64,000 nucleotides of DNA from Heterocephalus glaber (GCF_000247695.1 NW_004624801.1:4744581-4808580); one strand, 5' to 3'; positions 51,701 to 62,175 are shown, numbered from the stretch's first letter. A program made the numbers and translations. Notes: generated by a model from the sequence alone, not told the origin.

Positions 51701-54700
51701 CTCAGCAGCACCTCCTGCTCCCCACCCCTGAGTTTCCCAAATGCCAGAAGAGGTCTGGAGAAGTGTGGCCCTGAAAGGGTGCGCACCCCGTCACCTCCCA
51801 CCCACCCTGGCCATGCCTACAGACCCCTCCTCGCCCTGCCCCGGGCACTGTGGACCAGAAGAAGCCCCTCCAGTCAGGGTCCTCGAAGATGTAGGGCAGC
51901 ACTCGTGTGAGCAGCCGGCTGCAGTTCAGAACAACCTGCTTTTCCTTCTCTGAGTGGCAGCCGCTCTCGGCTCCTTGCACCAGCTTCTCCACAGCCTGCG
52001 GGGACAAGGGGCAGCAGAGCATCACTGGACATGCAGGCTGAGGCACTGGTACTTGGGGTTAGGGGACACTCAGGCTGCAGAGAGGCAAAGGCAGGGCCAC
52101 CGCTGCTGACAAAGTCAGCCGCCCCAGGGGACAGACCATCAGGCAAGCAGAGCCTTCAAGGCCCAAGATCCTGCAGGTGCCGACACTTCCCGAGCCTGAG
52201 CCTTAGTCTGCTCTGTAACGGCCACACTAACAATACCGCCTCCTGGGTGAGCAGAGGGCGTGCTCTGTGGAGAGTGCTCGGGAAGGCCTGGCATCCTCAG
52301 AAATGGTGGCCACCAAAGCAGGGAGAGACCAGGCAGGGCTCTGGGGGAAGACTCAGGACCATGGGGACCTGGGACTGCTGTGTCCTGGGTGCCTGTCCCC
52401 TCCCACCGTGGGCTGGCTTGGTCAGCTGTCCTGGAGAGTGGCAGTGGTAGCAAGGGTCAGGCACCCTCACCTTGTAGCACAAGGTGGCCAGGTTGGAGGG
52501 TGACTCCTCCCGCACAGCCCGGATCTCTGCTGCTGGCACCAGTGCGAAGACATCCTGCACGGTCGTGGCTGTGTCTGCCCAGAACTGGTCCCAAAAGGCA
52601 TCATCGGTGGCTTCCACAGGCTGTGGGGGACCCAGAGTCCAGAGTTATATAACCTCGTGCCAATGGGGACACAGTTCACCCAACATGTGACCAGGAGAGA
52701 CCCTGAGAATGAAGCCACAGCCCCCCTACTCCATTCCAGCTGGTGCCCAGGAGCCTCCCCACATAGGTGAGGAACATCCTTTAGCTGCCACCAGCCCTGC
52801 CCAGCAGTCATGCTTGGGACGCTCAGTGGGCATGGTCAGGGGTCAGCTGGGTGCTGAGTCCAGGAGCCAAAACCCCACCCAGTCCCTGAGGGCCTGCATG
52901 TCCCTGGCTGAGTCCCCATCATCCTCCTGCAGCACAGGCTGACCTGCCCGCCTGGGCACATTGGGTGACACCATTAGGGCCAAATGTACAGGACCCAGAC
53001 CAAGACCCACTCTCTCCCCACAGAAGATGACAACAGGGACTCCAGTCCCCGAACCCTCTCCCTTCCCCGCCCCCCCATCAGCTTCTGCCTTCTCTCAGCA
53101 TCTGCCAGACACCAAATCTGGCGAATTCAAGGATCAAAGCCACATGCTCCACCACTGGCCAATGCTGCAGTCCAGGTCACCCACCCAGGCTCCTGCCCCC
53201 AAATCTACCTCCCCCAGTCCCCTCAAACATGCACCAAAGCACAGGGCTAAGGTCACCACTGGCCACAAGGGCCTGCTGGAGCAAGTCTAAACCTTGGCCC
53301 AATTGCCAAGATCTTACTTAAACGTAGCTTACACATACACCCTACATACACACATGCACACATACATATATATTGGTATGACCAAGACGTGGTGAATGTT
53401 TAAATAAAAATTTATTACAGTAAAACACTCATTACCATCAATCCCCCTCAGCATACTCCCCCTCACTTCAAACACACCTATCCCATCATTCTTGTCACTT
53501 TCTGAAGCAGTTCTGGAAGTCCTCTTTCATGAGTGCCTTTACACATTTGCCTCAGTGTCCTGAATTGGTGTGTCCTCATCTACCTTATTCACCAGATCTG
53601 ACCCCATGTGACTTCTGGCTCTTCCTCGAAGTCAAAATGGACATCAGGAGATGGCAGCCATGACAGCACAACTAGAGACACTCATGAAAGAAGATGTCTG
53701 GAACTGCTGCAGAAAGTGGCAAGGACAACGGGATAAGTGTGTTGGAAGCAAGAGGGAGTATTTTGAGGGCAGTTAATGGCAATGTGTCTTTTAGTGATAC
53801 ATTTTTATTTAAACATTCATTGTAGAGCTGGGTATGGTGGTACACACCTATAATCCCTATAGTCCCAGGAAGCTGAGGCAGGAGGACTGCTGAGAGTTCA
53901 ATGGGCTACAGAGTGAATTCAAATCCAGCCCAAACTATATAGCAAGACCCTGTCTCAAAAAAACAAGCCAAACCAAACAAACAAAAACCCCATCCAGTGC
54001 CATTGAAGCAACATGCTTTAAAAACACGTATGCTTGGGCCAGGGATTTAGCTCAGTGGTTCTGCTGCCTGCCTCGCAAGCGCAAGGTCCGGAGTTCCATC
54101 CCCAATACCAAAAAAACACAAAACACGTATGCTCTTTGAATCACATGGACAGTCATATAAACAGCCAAGGCAACAAATTTAAATGATGAGTTTTACTTCT
54201 AGAAATTTCTCCTATGGAAATAATTAAAGATGCAGTATACAAGGATATTTATTGTTGATAACAGCTATTATTGATAACAATGAAAAGTTGAAATTTACTA
54301 ACCAATAACTAGGGACTGCTTACGAAGCTAAATCACATCCATACAATGAAATATTATGCAACCATCAAAATCATATTTTCAATGAATATTAACAAACAGA
54401 AAATGTTCATGGTATAATGTTATGTTGAAAAAAATAAGATATAAAACTATCAGCTGGGCATAGTGGTACACAACCTATAATCCCATCACCCTGCAAGGCT
54501 GAGGCAGGGAGACTGCAAGCCCAGCGTGGGCAACTTAATGACTTAGAGAGACCTTGTCTCAAAATTAAAGAGTTGAGGACATAGTTCAGTGCAGAGACCC
54601 TGAGTTCAATCCCTAATACCACCAAAAAGAAAAAGAAAAAAAAGATATAGAACTACATATAGGATGATCACGATTTTGTGTTAAATTCTATATTAATAAA

Positions 54701-57700
54701 AGTAGAGGGCCGGGGATTTAGCTCAGTGGTTTTGCGCCTGCTACGCAAGCACAAGGACCCGAGTTCAATCCCCAGTACCAAAAAAAATAAAATAAAATAA
54801 AAGTAGAAGATGTACCAGGATATTAAAGCAACAACCTCTCCGGGTAAATGGGTTTGTTTGTGACAGGGTTTTGCTTTGTAGCACAGGCTGGCCTTGAACT
54901 CACTATATAGCCCAGACTGGCCTCAAACTCACTGCGATCTTCCTGCCTCAGCCTCTCGAGTGCTGGGATTACAGGTGTGCACCGCCACATTTGGCTCTGG
55001 GTAGTTTTATGTTTCCTGGTCAAGCACCTGTTTTATTTTTCCCCTTTGCATATTCATCTGTTGAGGGCCAGGGACTCTCTCAATCCCATTTCATCTGGCC
55101 TCCTTCTGAAGCTCACCTGTAAGATACTTCCTTGGCTTCTCCCATCAACAGAGCCTTTTCCTTTTTCTGCATTTAGAACTCACAAAGGCCTGACGGCCCT
55201 GCTACCAACACAGGTCTGCACTTCATACATATGGGCCTTATCATCAGGTAAAAAATGCATCTTGTATGAAAACAATAGTTCTGTTCTGGAAAAGCCTTCT
55301 TCCAAGAATTCTCCCAGAGCCCTACAAGGATGGGTCTGCTGCCCCCAGGCACCTCAGCCCCAGGCCCTGCTCATCCCAGCCCGCTGAGATCCACAGCTCT
55401 CGCCTGCCTCACAGTCTTCCTCTCTGGCCTTGCAGGTGCCCAATGCAGCAGGTGCTCAGCCAGTGTTTGTTTAGTGAAAGCTGGGAGACAGCCTGGAGAC
55501 CCCTCCAGTCAGGGGCCCTAGGCAGGGTGAGCTGGAGGGAGCTGTCCAACCTCAGGACTGGGGCCGAGCACCTCACCAAGTTCCGGACAGATCCTACCCC
55601 ACGCCCACCCCAGGGAGCTGCAGGGTAGCTTTTGCCCCCAGCCCTCAGGACAGGCCTGGCACACGTGTCAGTCCCAGAACTGGTAGAGCAAGTTAGCCTC
55701 TGGTAGAGGAACAAAGGCCAAAGGAGGAGCTAGAGCTGGGGTATGCTAGGCCTTGGCCACCCAGAAGCCCGCTGACCTGCAGTGGGGTGCAGGAGCATCA
55801 CACTGCAGTCTGGGGTCCCCGGAAAACCACAGAGCTGCCCTCATCTGAGAGCACATCTGGGAAACTGCCACCTCTGACACTCTGCCCCCCTCCCAGGTAG
55901 CCACCGCCCAATTAAAGGGGCAGGAGCCTGGCCAAGCACCACGTGGACAGGAGCTCTGAGGGTCAGGGCTCTAGTTCATTGCCTGGGTGGGCTGAAGCAG
56001 GAAGACCACAGGCTCAAATTCAGCCTAACGTGGCCAGACCCTGTCTCAAAATAAAAACCAAAAAGAGCTGGGGATGTAGCTCAGTAATAGAGATCACTTG
56101 CCTAGCATGTTTAAGGCCCTGGGTCCAGTCTCAGTACTGGTGCATATACATATACATATACATATACATGATATAAAATATAATATAAATGAGCACAGAG
56201 ACTCAAGAGCGACTAAGGAGACCCCAGGGCACCCCAGTCTGGAAAGAGAGGAAAGATCTCATCTGGAGCAAGACCTCTGCCCCCTCTTTCCTCACCATGA
56301 GCCCCTCTTCCTGGTCTCATTACAATTTAGACATTCACATTTGGTAACAATGTTGGGGGGCTGTTTTTCCTTTGAGATAAGGTCTTGCTACAGAGCTCAG
56401 CCTGGCCTCGAACTTGTGACTATCCTCCCGCCTCAGCCTCCCAAGGGCTACAATCCACCATGCTGGGCTGGTGACAATTTTTTACCACACTAGGCATTAT
56501 CCAGGATCACTGGGACCCTTGAGGCTTCTGAGGACAGGGACATGGCCTAGTTCCTACCTCAGTGACCCCAGCTGACCTCCACCCAACCCAAAGAAGCTCT
56601 AAAATCCCAGCTAGTTTCTTTGAAGAGTATTTTTGCTCAGGCCTCTGCTGCTAAGGACACAGGACTGAGCCAGCCTGCTGGGAAACCATGTACTGTATTC
56701 TTAAACAAGTTGTGCCAGGCTCTTTCTCAAGCCAGACCCCTACTGAGGCCCAGGGTAGCTGCCATAGCTGACAGTCTCTTGTTGGGGTGGGGCAAGGCCA
56801 GCAGTGCTCTAGCCTGCTCTGGATGACCTGACCTGAGGACCATGTGACAAGCATTCATATGTGCACACATGTGGCATGCACTCACAGAATCTCGTTTGGC
56901 CTAAGAACCCCAGACAGGATTTGAAAGAGGGACAGTCTCCAGTCTTGGTATACTCCACCTCCCAACCCACTCTGGGAAAAGGTCAAGAAACACAGGCAGA
57001 ACTGCTGGCCCTCAGGATCAGGGTCAGGCCCGGTCCAGGGCTTGATGAAGGGGCAGGAAGAAAACAGGATGCTGGGCAGGAAGTCAGGGAAGGCTGAGCA
57101 GCAGCAGTTCAGGCCTGGGCCACAGGAAAAAGTGCTGGGTCCACTTGTCTGCTGCCCAAAGCACAGTGTCTGGGGCCTGAAATCAGAGGTCATCCTGTGG
57201 ACAACTGGCCTGAATCCCTTGGGGGCACTGAGTGGTAAATTCCAGGATGACAATGTAGAATCTGGTTCTTGGCCAAACCAGGTTACTACACAGGGCCCAA
57301 GGCTTCAGCCACTGAGGTCTCTTCCTCCAAGGCAGCCAGACCCCCTCCCACCTTCAGAATGCCAGGGCTCTCCAGGGGACCCAGGGTTCCAGCCACTGCA
57401 GGTCCTTGCACAAACCTCTCACTGTCCTCAGTTAAGAACCAGAACAGCCCCGTCTTATAGGGCTGCAGAGGGGGAAAGACAGAAGGACCCATATTGTAGC
57501 TGGAGAAGTAGGACTCTACACTACTGCAGACTCTTTGGCCCCTGGCGGGGCTCATCCTGCCAGGCTAGCAAAAGTCCCCAGCTGCTAATCCCACAGCACA
57601 TTCCCCCACCAAGCTGTCTCTCCCAGGTAGGTAAACATGGGAGTCTCCCTGCTCCTCTCCCCACTGCCCCACATTGAGAGGTGGGCCCACAAGCCAGCAC

Positions 57701-58962
57701 CTTCTCTGCCACCCACAGATCTAAAGCCCCATCCCAAAGCTCCAGAACTAGCCCGGAGCCATGAGAAATGGAGAGGAGCAGGTCTGGTTTGTATCAAGCT
57801 CCTCTTTGCTAGGGCTGGACTCTCCAGGGGCCCTGAGCACTTGCCAGCTACCCGACCTTTCCAGGGTGGGGATGAGACAGTGGGAGCAGAGTTCTTGCCT
57901 TGGGGCAGTGAGAGATGGCTTTCTGGATTCCCACTCTAACTGCTAAAAGCAAGAAAGACTCCCTGAGAGCATGGAGGGGGCGTCTCAGACAGTAATAGGC
58001 ACTGAAATCCTTGAAAGCGAGGGACCTGAGGAATCAAGACAGGGCATCTATGCTGCCAGGGTGGCCTGGTTCAAGGAGCAAGGACAGCCGGGGTGGACAA
58101 GGAAGTGGCCTTACTGGGGACAAATTGTATGTGCTGGGGACAAGGAGGCAGCCTCTGTGCCACTTGTGGACTCAGGGAACAGTGAGCAAGCAGGGACCAG
58201 GCTGGAAGGGACCACCAGCTCCCCCCACACACACACCAGGGCCATCCTGAGCCGGACAGCAGAGGATACCGGCAAACACAGGCATACCCTCAGCAGGGCC
58301 CGGAGGAGGAGCCCCTGGAGCTGTCCCCAGCCGGGAACCGGGAGCTCTGTAGGCCAGCGGACAGATCCCCTTACCGGGCTGCCTTGCTGCCCGCCACTCT
58401 TTGATGTTCCCAAGAAGACCTGGGCCTCCCCCCGCCGGAGGCATCGACCCGGCCCCAGTGAGGCCGCCGTGGCCACGCACCAGCTGTTTTCCTGACCCAG
58501 GCGGGCGCTGGCCCGGCTTTGTTTGCATTGAGTCAGCCTGGGCCGTTCGTCCCGGACCCGTGGGCACCGAGAGGAGGGCGAGGAGCGCGGCCGGCGGAGG
58601 CTGGGTGGGCGCGGGGAGAGACTGGCGACGCGGAGCCGGGCGCGGGCGCGGGCGCGGGAGGAGGCCCACGTCAGCCGACGGTGGCGCGGCGGCTGCAGGG
58701 AGCGTGGTGCTCCCGGGAGAGGGGGCAGGGGTGGGAAGCGGGGCCGCGGATGGAGCCCCGGGGTGCAGGCGGGAGACCCCGCTCGGGCTCCGGCCCAGCG
58801 TCGCCCCAGCGGCCGGGGAGCCAGGTTCGCGCAGCCCCCGCCCCGCCCAGGCCCCAGCCCGGCAGGTGGATGGGGAGGCTGGGGCCCGGGTCGCACCTGC
58901 GTCTTGGTAGTCAGCTGGATCACCGCCTTCCGGAAGTTCAGCTTGGAGTCTGCGGACCCCAT
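39773..58962 (-). CDS. HID1: HID1 domain-containing protein 1 (dense-core vesicle biogenesis)
   Basis: Nineteen coding exons (minus strand): 58962-58897, 52620-52471, 51995-51825, 51299-51186, 50615-50509, 50320-50204, 48301-48079, 47891-47835, 47095-46955, 46567-46477, 46316-46165, 46064-45986, 44115-43951, 42190-41963, 41645-41539, 41076-40996, 40425-40334, 40236-40078 and 39836-39773. They total 2364 bases, 787 residues (human 788). The start MGSADSKLNF carries a glycine at position 2, as in the N-myristoylated family. The protein is almost entirely helical HID1 domain, with a low-complexity acidic and basic linker encoded by exons 14-16 (KALQRRRRTPEPL, SEDGTLRSLEPEPQ). It ends VKLFEIQRV. 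Known role: peripheral Golgi/trans-Golgi protein needed for dense-core vesicle and peptide-hormone sorting. The exon 3 donor is unusual (GGAGGG|GTCTGT). One glutamine present in human at the exon 3/4 junction is absent. Introns carry many SINEs and two mariner remnants. The gene converges on OTOP3. Confidence 0.97.
42408..42775 (+). mobile_element. Two B1-type SINEs, the second with an ID tail
   Basis: About 42408-42560 and 42590-42705 are B1-like (GAGTTCGAGGCCAGCCTGG; CGGGCATGGTGGTGCCTTC). An ID-like tail (GTAGTTCAATGTGAAGGCCC) follows to about 42775. They lie in HID1 intron 13 (between coding exons 14 and 13). Confidence 0.75.
43140..43440 (-). mobile_element. ID-B1 composite and second ID SINE
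   Basis: A minus-strand ID-like piece (about 43140-43198) and B1-like unit (about 43205-43325) are followed by a CAGCTTATTTT flank and another minus-strand ID at 43362-43440. CAGCTTATTTT recurs after that ID, giving its target duplication. Confidence 0.75.
44380..44575 (-). mobile_element. ID and B1 SINEs
   Basis: A minus-strand ID (CCTTGCGCTTGCGCAGCAGG, GAGCTAAATCCCTGGACCCC) is followed by a minus-strand B1-like unit (GAGACAGGGTCTTGCTAAG, CCCAGAGTGGTGAGATTAC). They lie in HID1 intron 12. Confidence 0.75.
44767..44864. mobile_element. hAT-like miniature inverted-repeat element in a HID1 intron
   Basis: An 82-base unit (44775-44856) starts GCAATAGCGGCGAACCTATGG and ends AACGTTTGCCATCACTG. 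Read in reverse, the end is CAGTGATGGCAAACGTT, so the two ends form imperfect inverted repeats of the hAT type. The flanks GTTCTGGG and GTTTAGGG could be a diverged 8-base target duplication (6 of 8 match). The internal GGCACTCGTGCC is itself palindromic. The unit is far too short to encode transposase. The family call is inference. Confidence 0.5.
45080..45235 (+). mobile_element. Composite B1 plus ID SINE
   Basis: AAGCTGGACATGGTGGTATAG, CCTGTAATCCCAGCACTCA, then GGCTGGGAGGTACCTCAGTG and GGTCGATTCCCAGCCTCA. Confidence 0.75.
45598..45765 (-). mobile_element. Composite ID plus B1 SINE
   Basis: Long T-run, TGCAGTACTGAGAATTGAAC, GAGACAGAGTCTCACCAAC and TTCTGGGATTACAGAAG. Confidence 0.75.
45937..45955 (-). 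promoter_or_regulatory. CTCF-like motif in HID1 intron 12
   Basis: TGGCGCCACCTAGCGGTGA is the reverse complement of a near-consensus CTCF core (CCGCTAGGTGGCGCC). It lies about 30 bases beyond the donor of coding exon 12. Confidence 0.6.
46700..46888 (-). mobile_element. Composite ID plus B1 SINE
   Basis: TTTTGAGACAGTCTCACTATG, AATTGCCCAGGCCAGGCTCA and GAGTACTAGGATTACAGGCA in minus orientation, preceded by a short degraded ID-like segment. It lies in HID1 intron 9. Confidence 0.7.
49370..49855 (-). mobile_element. Palindromic mariner-type element 1, HID1 intron 6
   Basis: The minus strand at 49704-49444 reads a mariner transposase C-terminal piece. It contains PHPPYLPDLAPCDFWLFPK with the last catalytic aspartate (YxPDLAPCD motif), then KMTMKGKRFESIQ and EDFWNCFRKWPE. 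The two ends of the element, GAATGCTTAAA... and ...TTTAAACATTC, are inverted. The inner segments also repeat in opposite orientation: TTTCTGAAGCAG on the left, CTTCAGAAAGTGACAAG on the right. The element is therefore two transposase 3' ends facing each other, not a simple full-length copy. It cannot encode an active transposase. It sits between coding exons 7 and 6 of HID1. Confidence 0.75.
50094..50108 (+). promoter_or_regulatory. CTCF-like motif in HID1 intron 6
   Basis: CCACCAGGGGGCAGC is a perfect match to the usual CTCF core, plus orientation. Confidence 0.55.
53391..53822. mobile_element. Palindromic mariner-type element 2, HID1 intron 1
   Basis: This is the same family as the copy at 49.4 kb. 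The termini TGAATGTTTAAATAAAAAT (left) and its near-exact reverse complement (right, ending 53820) form an inverted repeat. The left arm, minus strand, reads LMKEDFQNCFRK; the right arm, plus strand from 53571, reads YSPDLTPCDFWLF with the mariner catalytic aspartate, then LETLMKED. Stops and frameshifts interrupt both. It lies in the first intron of HID1 and is an inactive remnant. Confidence 0.75.
53826..53965 (+). mobile_element. B1-type SINE directly after mariner element 2
   Basis: GAGCTGGGTATGGTGGTACA, GGAAGCTGAGGCAGGAGGA, GCAAGACCCTGTCTCAAAA. It starts within ten bases of the mariner terminus. Confidence 0.8.
54034..54118 (+). mobile_element. ID-type SINE
   Basis: GGCCAGGGATTTAGCTCAG, CCTCGCAAGCGCAAGG, AATACCAAAAAA; AAAACACGTATGCT duplicated on both sides. 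Confidence 0.9.
54125..54700 (+). mobile_element. LINE-1 3' end fragment, interrupted by a SINE
   Basis: Old L1-like text: TCTCCTATGGAAATAATTAAAG, TACAAGGATATTTATTG, CATCCATACAATGAAATATTATG, AAAATGTTCATGGTATAATGTTA and, after the SINE at about 54450-54635, ACATATAGGATGATCACGATTTT. AAGATATA(A/G)AACTA is repeated on both sides of the SINE as its target duplication. The element lies within HID1 intron 1. Confidence 0.7.
54450..54635 (+). mobile_element. Composite B1 plus ID SINE
   Basis: CAGCTGGGCATAGTGGTACA, CAAGGCTGAGGCAGGGAGA, then an ID-like tail (GAGTTGAGGACATAGTTCAG). Inserted in the L1 fragment. Confidence 0.75.
54706..54803 (+). mobile_element. ID-type SINE
   Basis: GGGCCGGGGATTTAGCTCAG, CTACGCAAGCACAAGGACCC, CCCCAGTACCAAAAAA; AATAAAAGTAGA duplicated on both sides. 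Confidence 0.9.
54855..54998 (-). mobile_element. B1-type SINE
   Basis: TTGTGACAGGGTTTTGCTTTG, CAGGCTGGCCTTGAACTCAC, GAGTGCTGGGATTACAGGTG. Confidence 0.85.
55970..56140 (+). mobile_element. Composite B1 and ID SINE, followed by ATACAT repeat
   Basis: GGTGGGCTGAAGCAGGAAGA, GACCCTGTCTCAAAATAAAA, then GCTGGGGATGTAGCTCAGTA. A short (ACATAT)n run follows to about 56170. Confidence 0.7.
56370..56470 (-). mobile_element. B1-type SINE
   Basis: TTGAGATAAGGTCTTGCTAC, CTGGCCTCGAACTTGTGAC, CTCAGCCTCCCAAGGGCTA in minus orientation. Confidence 0.75.
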
Positions 58963-59150
58963 ATCGCTGGAGCCCGCTCCGGCCCGGACCCCGCTCCGAC
59001 TTTGGCCCGGGCTCCAGCTCCGCGGTCCCCGCTGCTCTTCCCCGAGCACCGCTGTGCGCCCCGCCCGCAGCCCGGCGCCCGCCCCGCCCTCACTTAGCTC
59101 CGCCCACCAGTCCCCGCCCCCTCTCGGCCCCGCCCCCCGCACCTGCCGCT
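58400..59150 (-). promoter_or_regulatory. HID1: HID1 promoter CpG island
   Basis: This stretch surrounds the first coding exon of HID1 and is the densest in CG dinucleotides in the right half of the window. It includes a GGGCGC-type tandem run at 58637-58659 and several CCGCCC/CCCCGCCC boxes near 59060-59130, which are Sp1-type sites. No TATA box is evident. A CpG-island promoter with the transcription start a short way upstream of 58962 is the natural reading. Confidence 0.75.
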
Positions 59151-59819
59151 CTGGCAGCTGGGCGCGCTGGGTCCGCCAGGCGGCCCATCTTTCTCCCCGG
59201 GCCTCCGGGCCCTTCCTCTGGGTGCCGGAGTGCTCCCCGCTCCGTCTCCCCACTCCCACCCGGTCCCCAGGACCCGAAGCCCTCCAAGCATCTCGCCTTC
59301 ATCCCGCTTCTCAGCCAGCCCTCTCCACCTGAGTGTCCTCCTGATCAATGTCTTCCCCATTGTATTTGTTTTCCCCCTGAGCATTTGTTCTCCTGGTTCC
59401 CCTTTTCCTCACCGTGGGCCTGGCCCCCTGGCTTCCCTGAGAATCCTTTGAGGTCCACCCGTTTCAGCATGTGTGTTGAGGGACTGGAATGTATCAATAT
59501 TGTGTCACAGGGACACAAGGAACATAAATCACACAGCCTGCTCTTATGCGACAGTGACTGGAGGAGAAACCAGGAGATACCCATGGTGCAGCTGAACAGG
59601 ACTATGATAGGGACAATTTAATAATAATAATAATAAGGTGATGATGATGTTCTCTCTGGCAACAAATATCTACCTCTGAAGTAGATATTATCACACCTAT
59701 TTTGCACTTGGGGAAAACGAGGCTGAGAGCAGTTTGTGTATTTGCCCAAGGCCATACAGCTAAGAAAGCAGTCCAGAAAAGCAAACCAAGTCCAGCTCTA
59801 AAAGAGGCCACAGCATCTT

Positions 59820-59948
59820 TTTTTTTTTTTTTTTTTTCTAGACAGGGTCTCACTGTGTAGTTCAGGCTGGCCTCAAACTCCTCACAGTCCTCCTGCCTCA
59901 GCCTCCTGAGTGCTGGGATTATAGGCGTGTGCCACCATGCCCGCCCAC
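59820..59948 (-). mobile_element. B1-type SINE
   Basis: T-run, TAGACAGGGTCTCACTGTG, GTAGTTCAGGCTGGCCTCAA, CCTGAGTGCTGGGATTATAG, CCACCATGCCCG. A well-preserved minus-strand copy. Confidence 0.9.
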
Positions 59949-60264
59949 AACATCATCCACAGTGTGCCTGGTCTAGAGATCCTGGATGCTTCAAAAGGAG
60001 GTGACATTTAGCTAAACCAGGAATCCCACAGGAGAAAACTGAGGAGTGCACCACCAAGGTAGCATTGGTGTGTCCCCAAGGCAGAGTGAGGCAGGAGCAG
60101 TGGGGGGAAGCAAGGATGTCACCATTTCACCATCAAGCAGACCGACAGGGCACAAGCATAGGATAGCTCCCTCCTTCCTCCTTGGTAGGTTCTATCACTT
60201 TCTTATCACTGTGAAATAATGAATGAATAGTTCCTTTATTTGACACTTTTAAAAATCTAGTCCA

Positions 60265-60448
60265 GGGCCAGGGATTTAGCTCAGTAGCACCAAGCCTGCT
60301 TTGCAAGCTCAAGGTCCTGAGTTTGATACCCAGTACCCCCCCCCCCAAAAAAAATCTAGTCCAGGGCCAGGGACTTAGCTCAGTGGTTCTGCTGCCTGCC
60401 TCTCAAGGTCAAGGACCCAAGTTTGATCTCCGGTATTAAAAAAAAAAA
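60265..60448 (+). repeat. Two different ID SINEs sharing one target site
   Basis: ID units at 60265-60345 and 60363-60448 differ at many positions (the first has a C-run before its A-tail). Even so, AATCTAGTCCA occurs before the first, between them and after the second. Confidence 0.85.
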
Positions 60449-60589
60449 AATCTAGTCCATTCTACAAATCACTCAACCCTAGTTCAAGCCAGAGTGGCAT
60501 TAAAAACTGTGATCCTTGGGGCTGGGGATATAGTTCAGTGGCCTAGCATCCATGAGCCTCAGTGCCACAAATAAAAACAAGCAAAATCA

Positions 60590-61490
60590 AAAGCCACTCC
60601 TCTGAATCATAATCATTACAGAAATGCAAATAGAAACCACAATAAAATAACATGACATTGCTGTTAGAATGACAAAAAGCTGACAATAGCAAATGAGAGG
60701 AGGATAAGGAGCAATTGAAGCTTTCTCATACACCACTAGTGGGAATGCAAAATGGATATACTACTTTGGAAAAGAGCCTGGCAGTTTCTTCAAAAGTTAA
60801 ATATACAATTACTATATGATTCCATAATCCCACTTAGGTATTTACCTAAGAGAAACGAAGACATAGATCCACTAAAAAAAACCTGTAGGCACCCAGAGTA
60901 GCGGCACTTGCCTGTAGTGCCACACTTGAGAGGCTGAGGCAGGAGGCTCAGATCGTGAATTTGAGGCCAGCCTTGGGAACCTAGTGAGACCCTGTTTCAA
61001 AAAGGAAAACACAGGAGGAAAAAAAAAACACCTCTAGGTAAATGTTTGCAGCCATTTCATATTTTACCACCAAAAGCTGGAAACAACAAAATGGCCATCA
61101 ACTGGGAAACAAAGAAGCAAATTGTGGTTCATCAATAATGAGACTAGTACACAGGAACAAAAAGGAACAAGCTACTGATACACAGAGCAGCAATGTGGGT
61201 GGATCTCGAAAGCACTGTGCTGAGTTCAAGAAGCCAGACACAAAAAGCAATGTGCTAAAGTATCATTTATATGACATTCTGGAAAAGGCAAAACCATAGG
61301 GACCGAAAAGAGATCAGTCATTACCAAGGGCTAGGAGTGAGATAAGGAGAATAAAATGGGAATGAGCAGACTTTTGGGGTGATGAAAACTTTCTACTTGT
61401 CAAAATTCATAAAACTATATGGCCCCAAATGGTGAGTTTTACATATAAGTTGTACCTCAACAAACCTGGTTTTAGAAAAGAAGAACAAAA
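60590..61490 (+). mobile_element. LINE-1 3' end fragment, interrupted by a B1-type SINE
   Basis: The sequence follows the 3' part of old mammalian L1 elements: ACACCACTAGTGGGAATGCAA, AAAAGTTAAATATACAATTACT, GGTATTTACCTAAGAGAAA, then after a SINE at about 60890-61020, CTGGAAACAACAAAATGGCC, GAAGCCAGACACAAAAAGCAA and CATTTATATGACATTCTGGAAA. The short open reading frame at 61042-61299 is part of this repeat and is not a gene. Confidence 0.8.
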
Positions 61491-61529
61491 AAGAATCAAA
61501 AGTGGGTGCCAACTAACATTCCAGCTATG

Positions 61530-61700
61530 GGCCAGGGATTTAGCTCAGTGGTTTCACACCCTGCTGCCCAAGCGCAAGGACCCAAGTTCGATCCCCGGTA
61601 CCAAAAAAAAAAGGGCCGGGGATTTAGCTCAGTGGTTCCAGCGCCTGCCTTGCAAGCACAAGTTTCCAAGTTCGATCGCCGGTACCAAAAAAAAAAACAA
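61530..61700 (+). mobile_element. Dimeric ID SINE
   Basis: Two ID units abut (61530-61612 and 61613-61700), with only the first unit's A-run between them. Similar CCAGCTATG and CTAGCTATG lie outside the pair, so the two may have inserted as one dimer. Confidence 0.75.
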
Positions 61701-62175
61701 ACAAATTTAAAACACTCTAGCTATGACTGTGAGCCTTGCCCACCACCCAACACAATTTCTTTGGTTTGCAACCAGGGACTCCAAGTGAAACCCAAGTTTT
61801 GCTGGTTTTCCCAGGTACCTCAGTCCTCATGCCAGCCTTTGTGAGTGGATTTCGATGAGCCTAGCCGCACCTAACCTGTGGAGGTCTTCTCCCCCTCGGC
61901 CTGGGGGTCCATCCTCAGGACTCTTACACGGTCCCCACAGGCATGGAAAACACATGAACATTGTCCTGAGGAATTGGACCTCACACGTATGTCAGTAGGA
62001 AAATACCCATTTATTCCCATCGTTTGTTTGGGTTCTCTAGGTTAAACTTCACATCCTCCTTCACTCCACCACCAATCATGGTTTCTTAAAATATAGTTTT
62101 CTAGTGAAGCATAGTAAAGGGGGTAGTAGTGAATGGTCTAGTTACTAGGATTTGCTTTAAAAATAATGCAGCAAG

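Noticed and set aside
58111..59259. Minus-strand reading frame of 382 codons over HID1 exon 1
   Set aside because: It runs from the CpG island through HID1 exon 1 into the intron. Only the MGSADSKLNF segment is real; the rest is GC-rich noncoding sequence without stops.
61042..61299. 85-codon reading frame starting MFAAISYFTTKSWKQQNG
   Set aside because: It is a translation of the L1 3' region, not coding in the original element.
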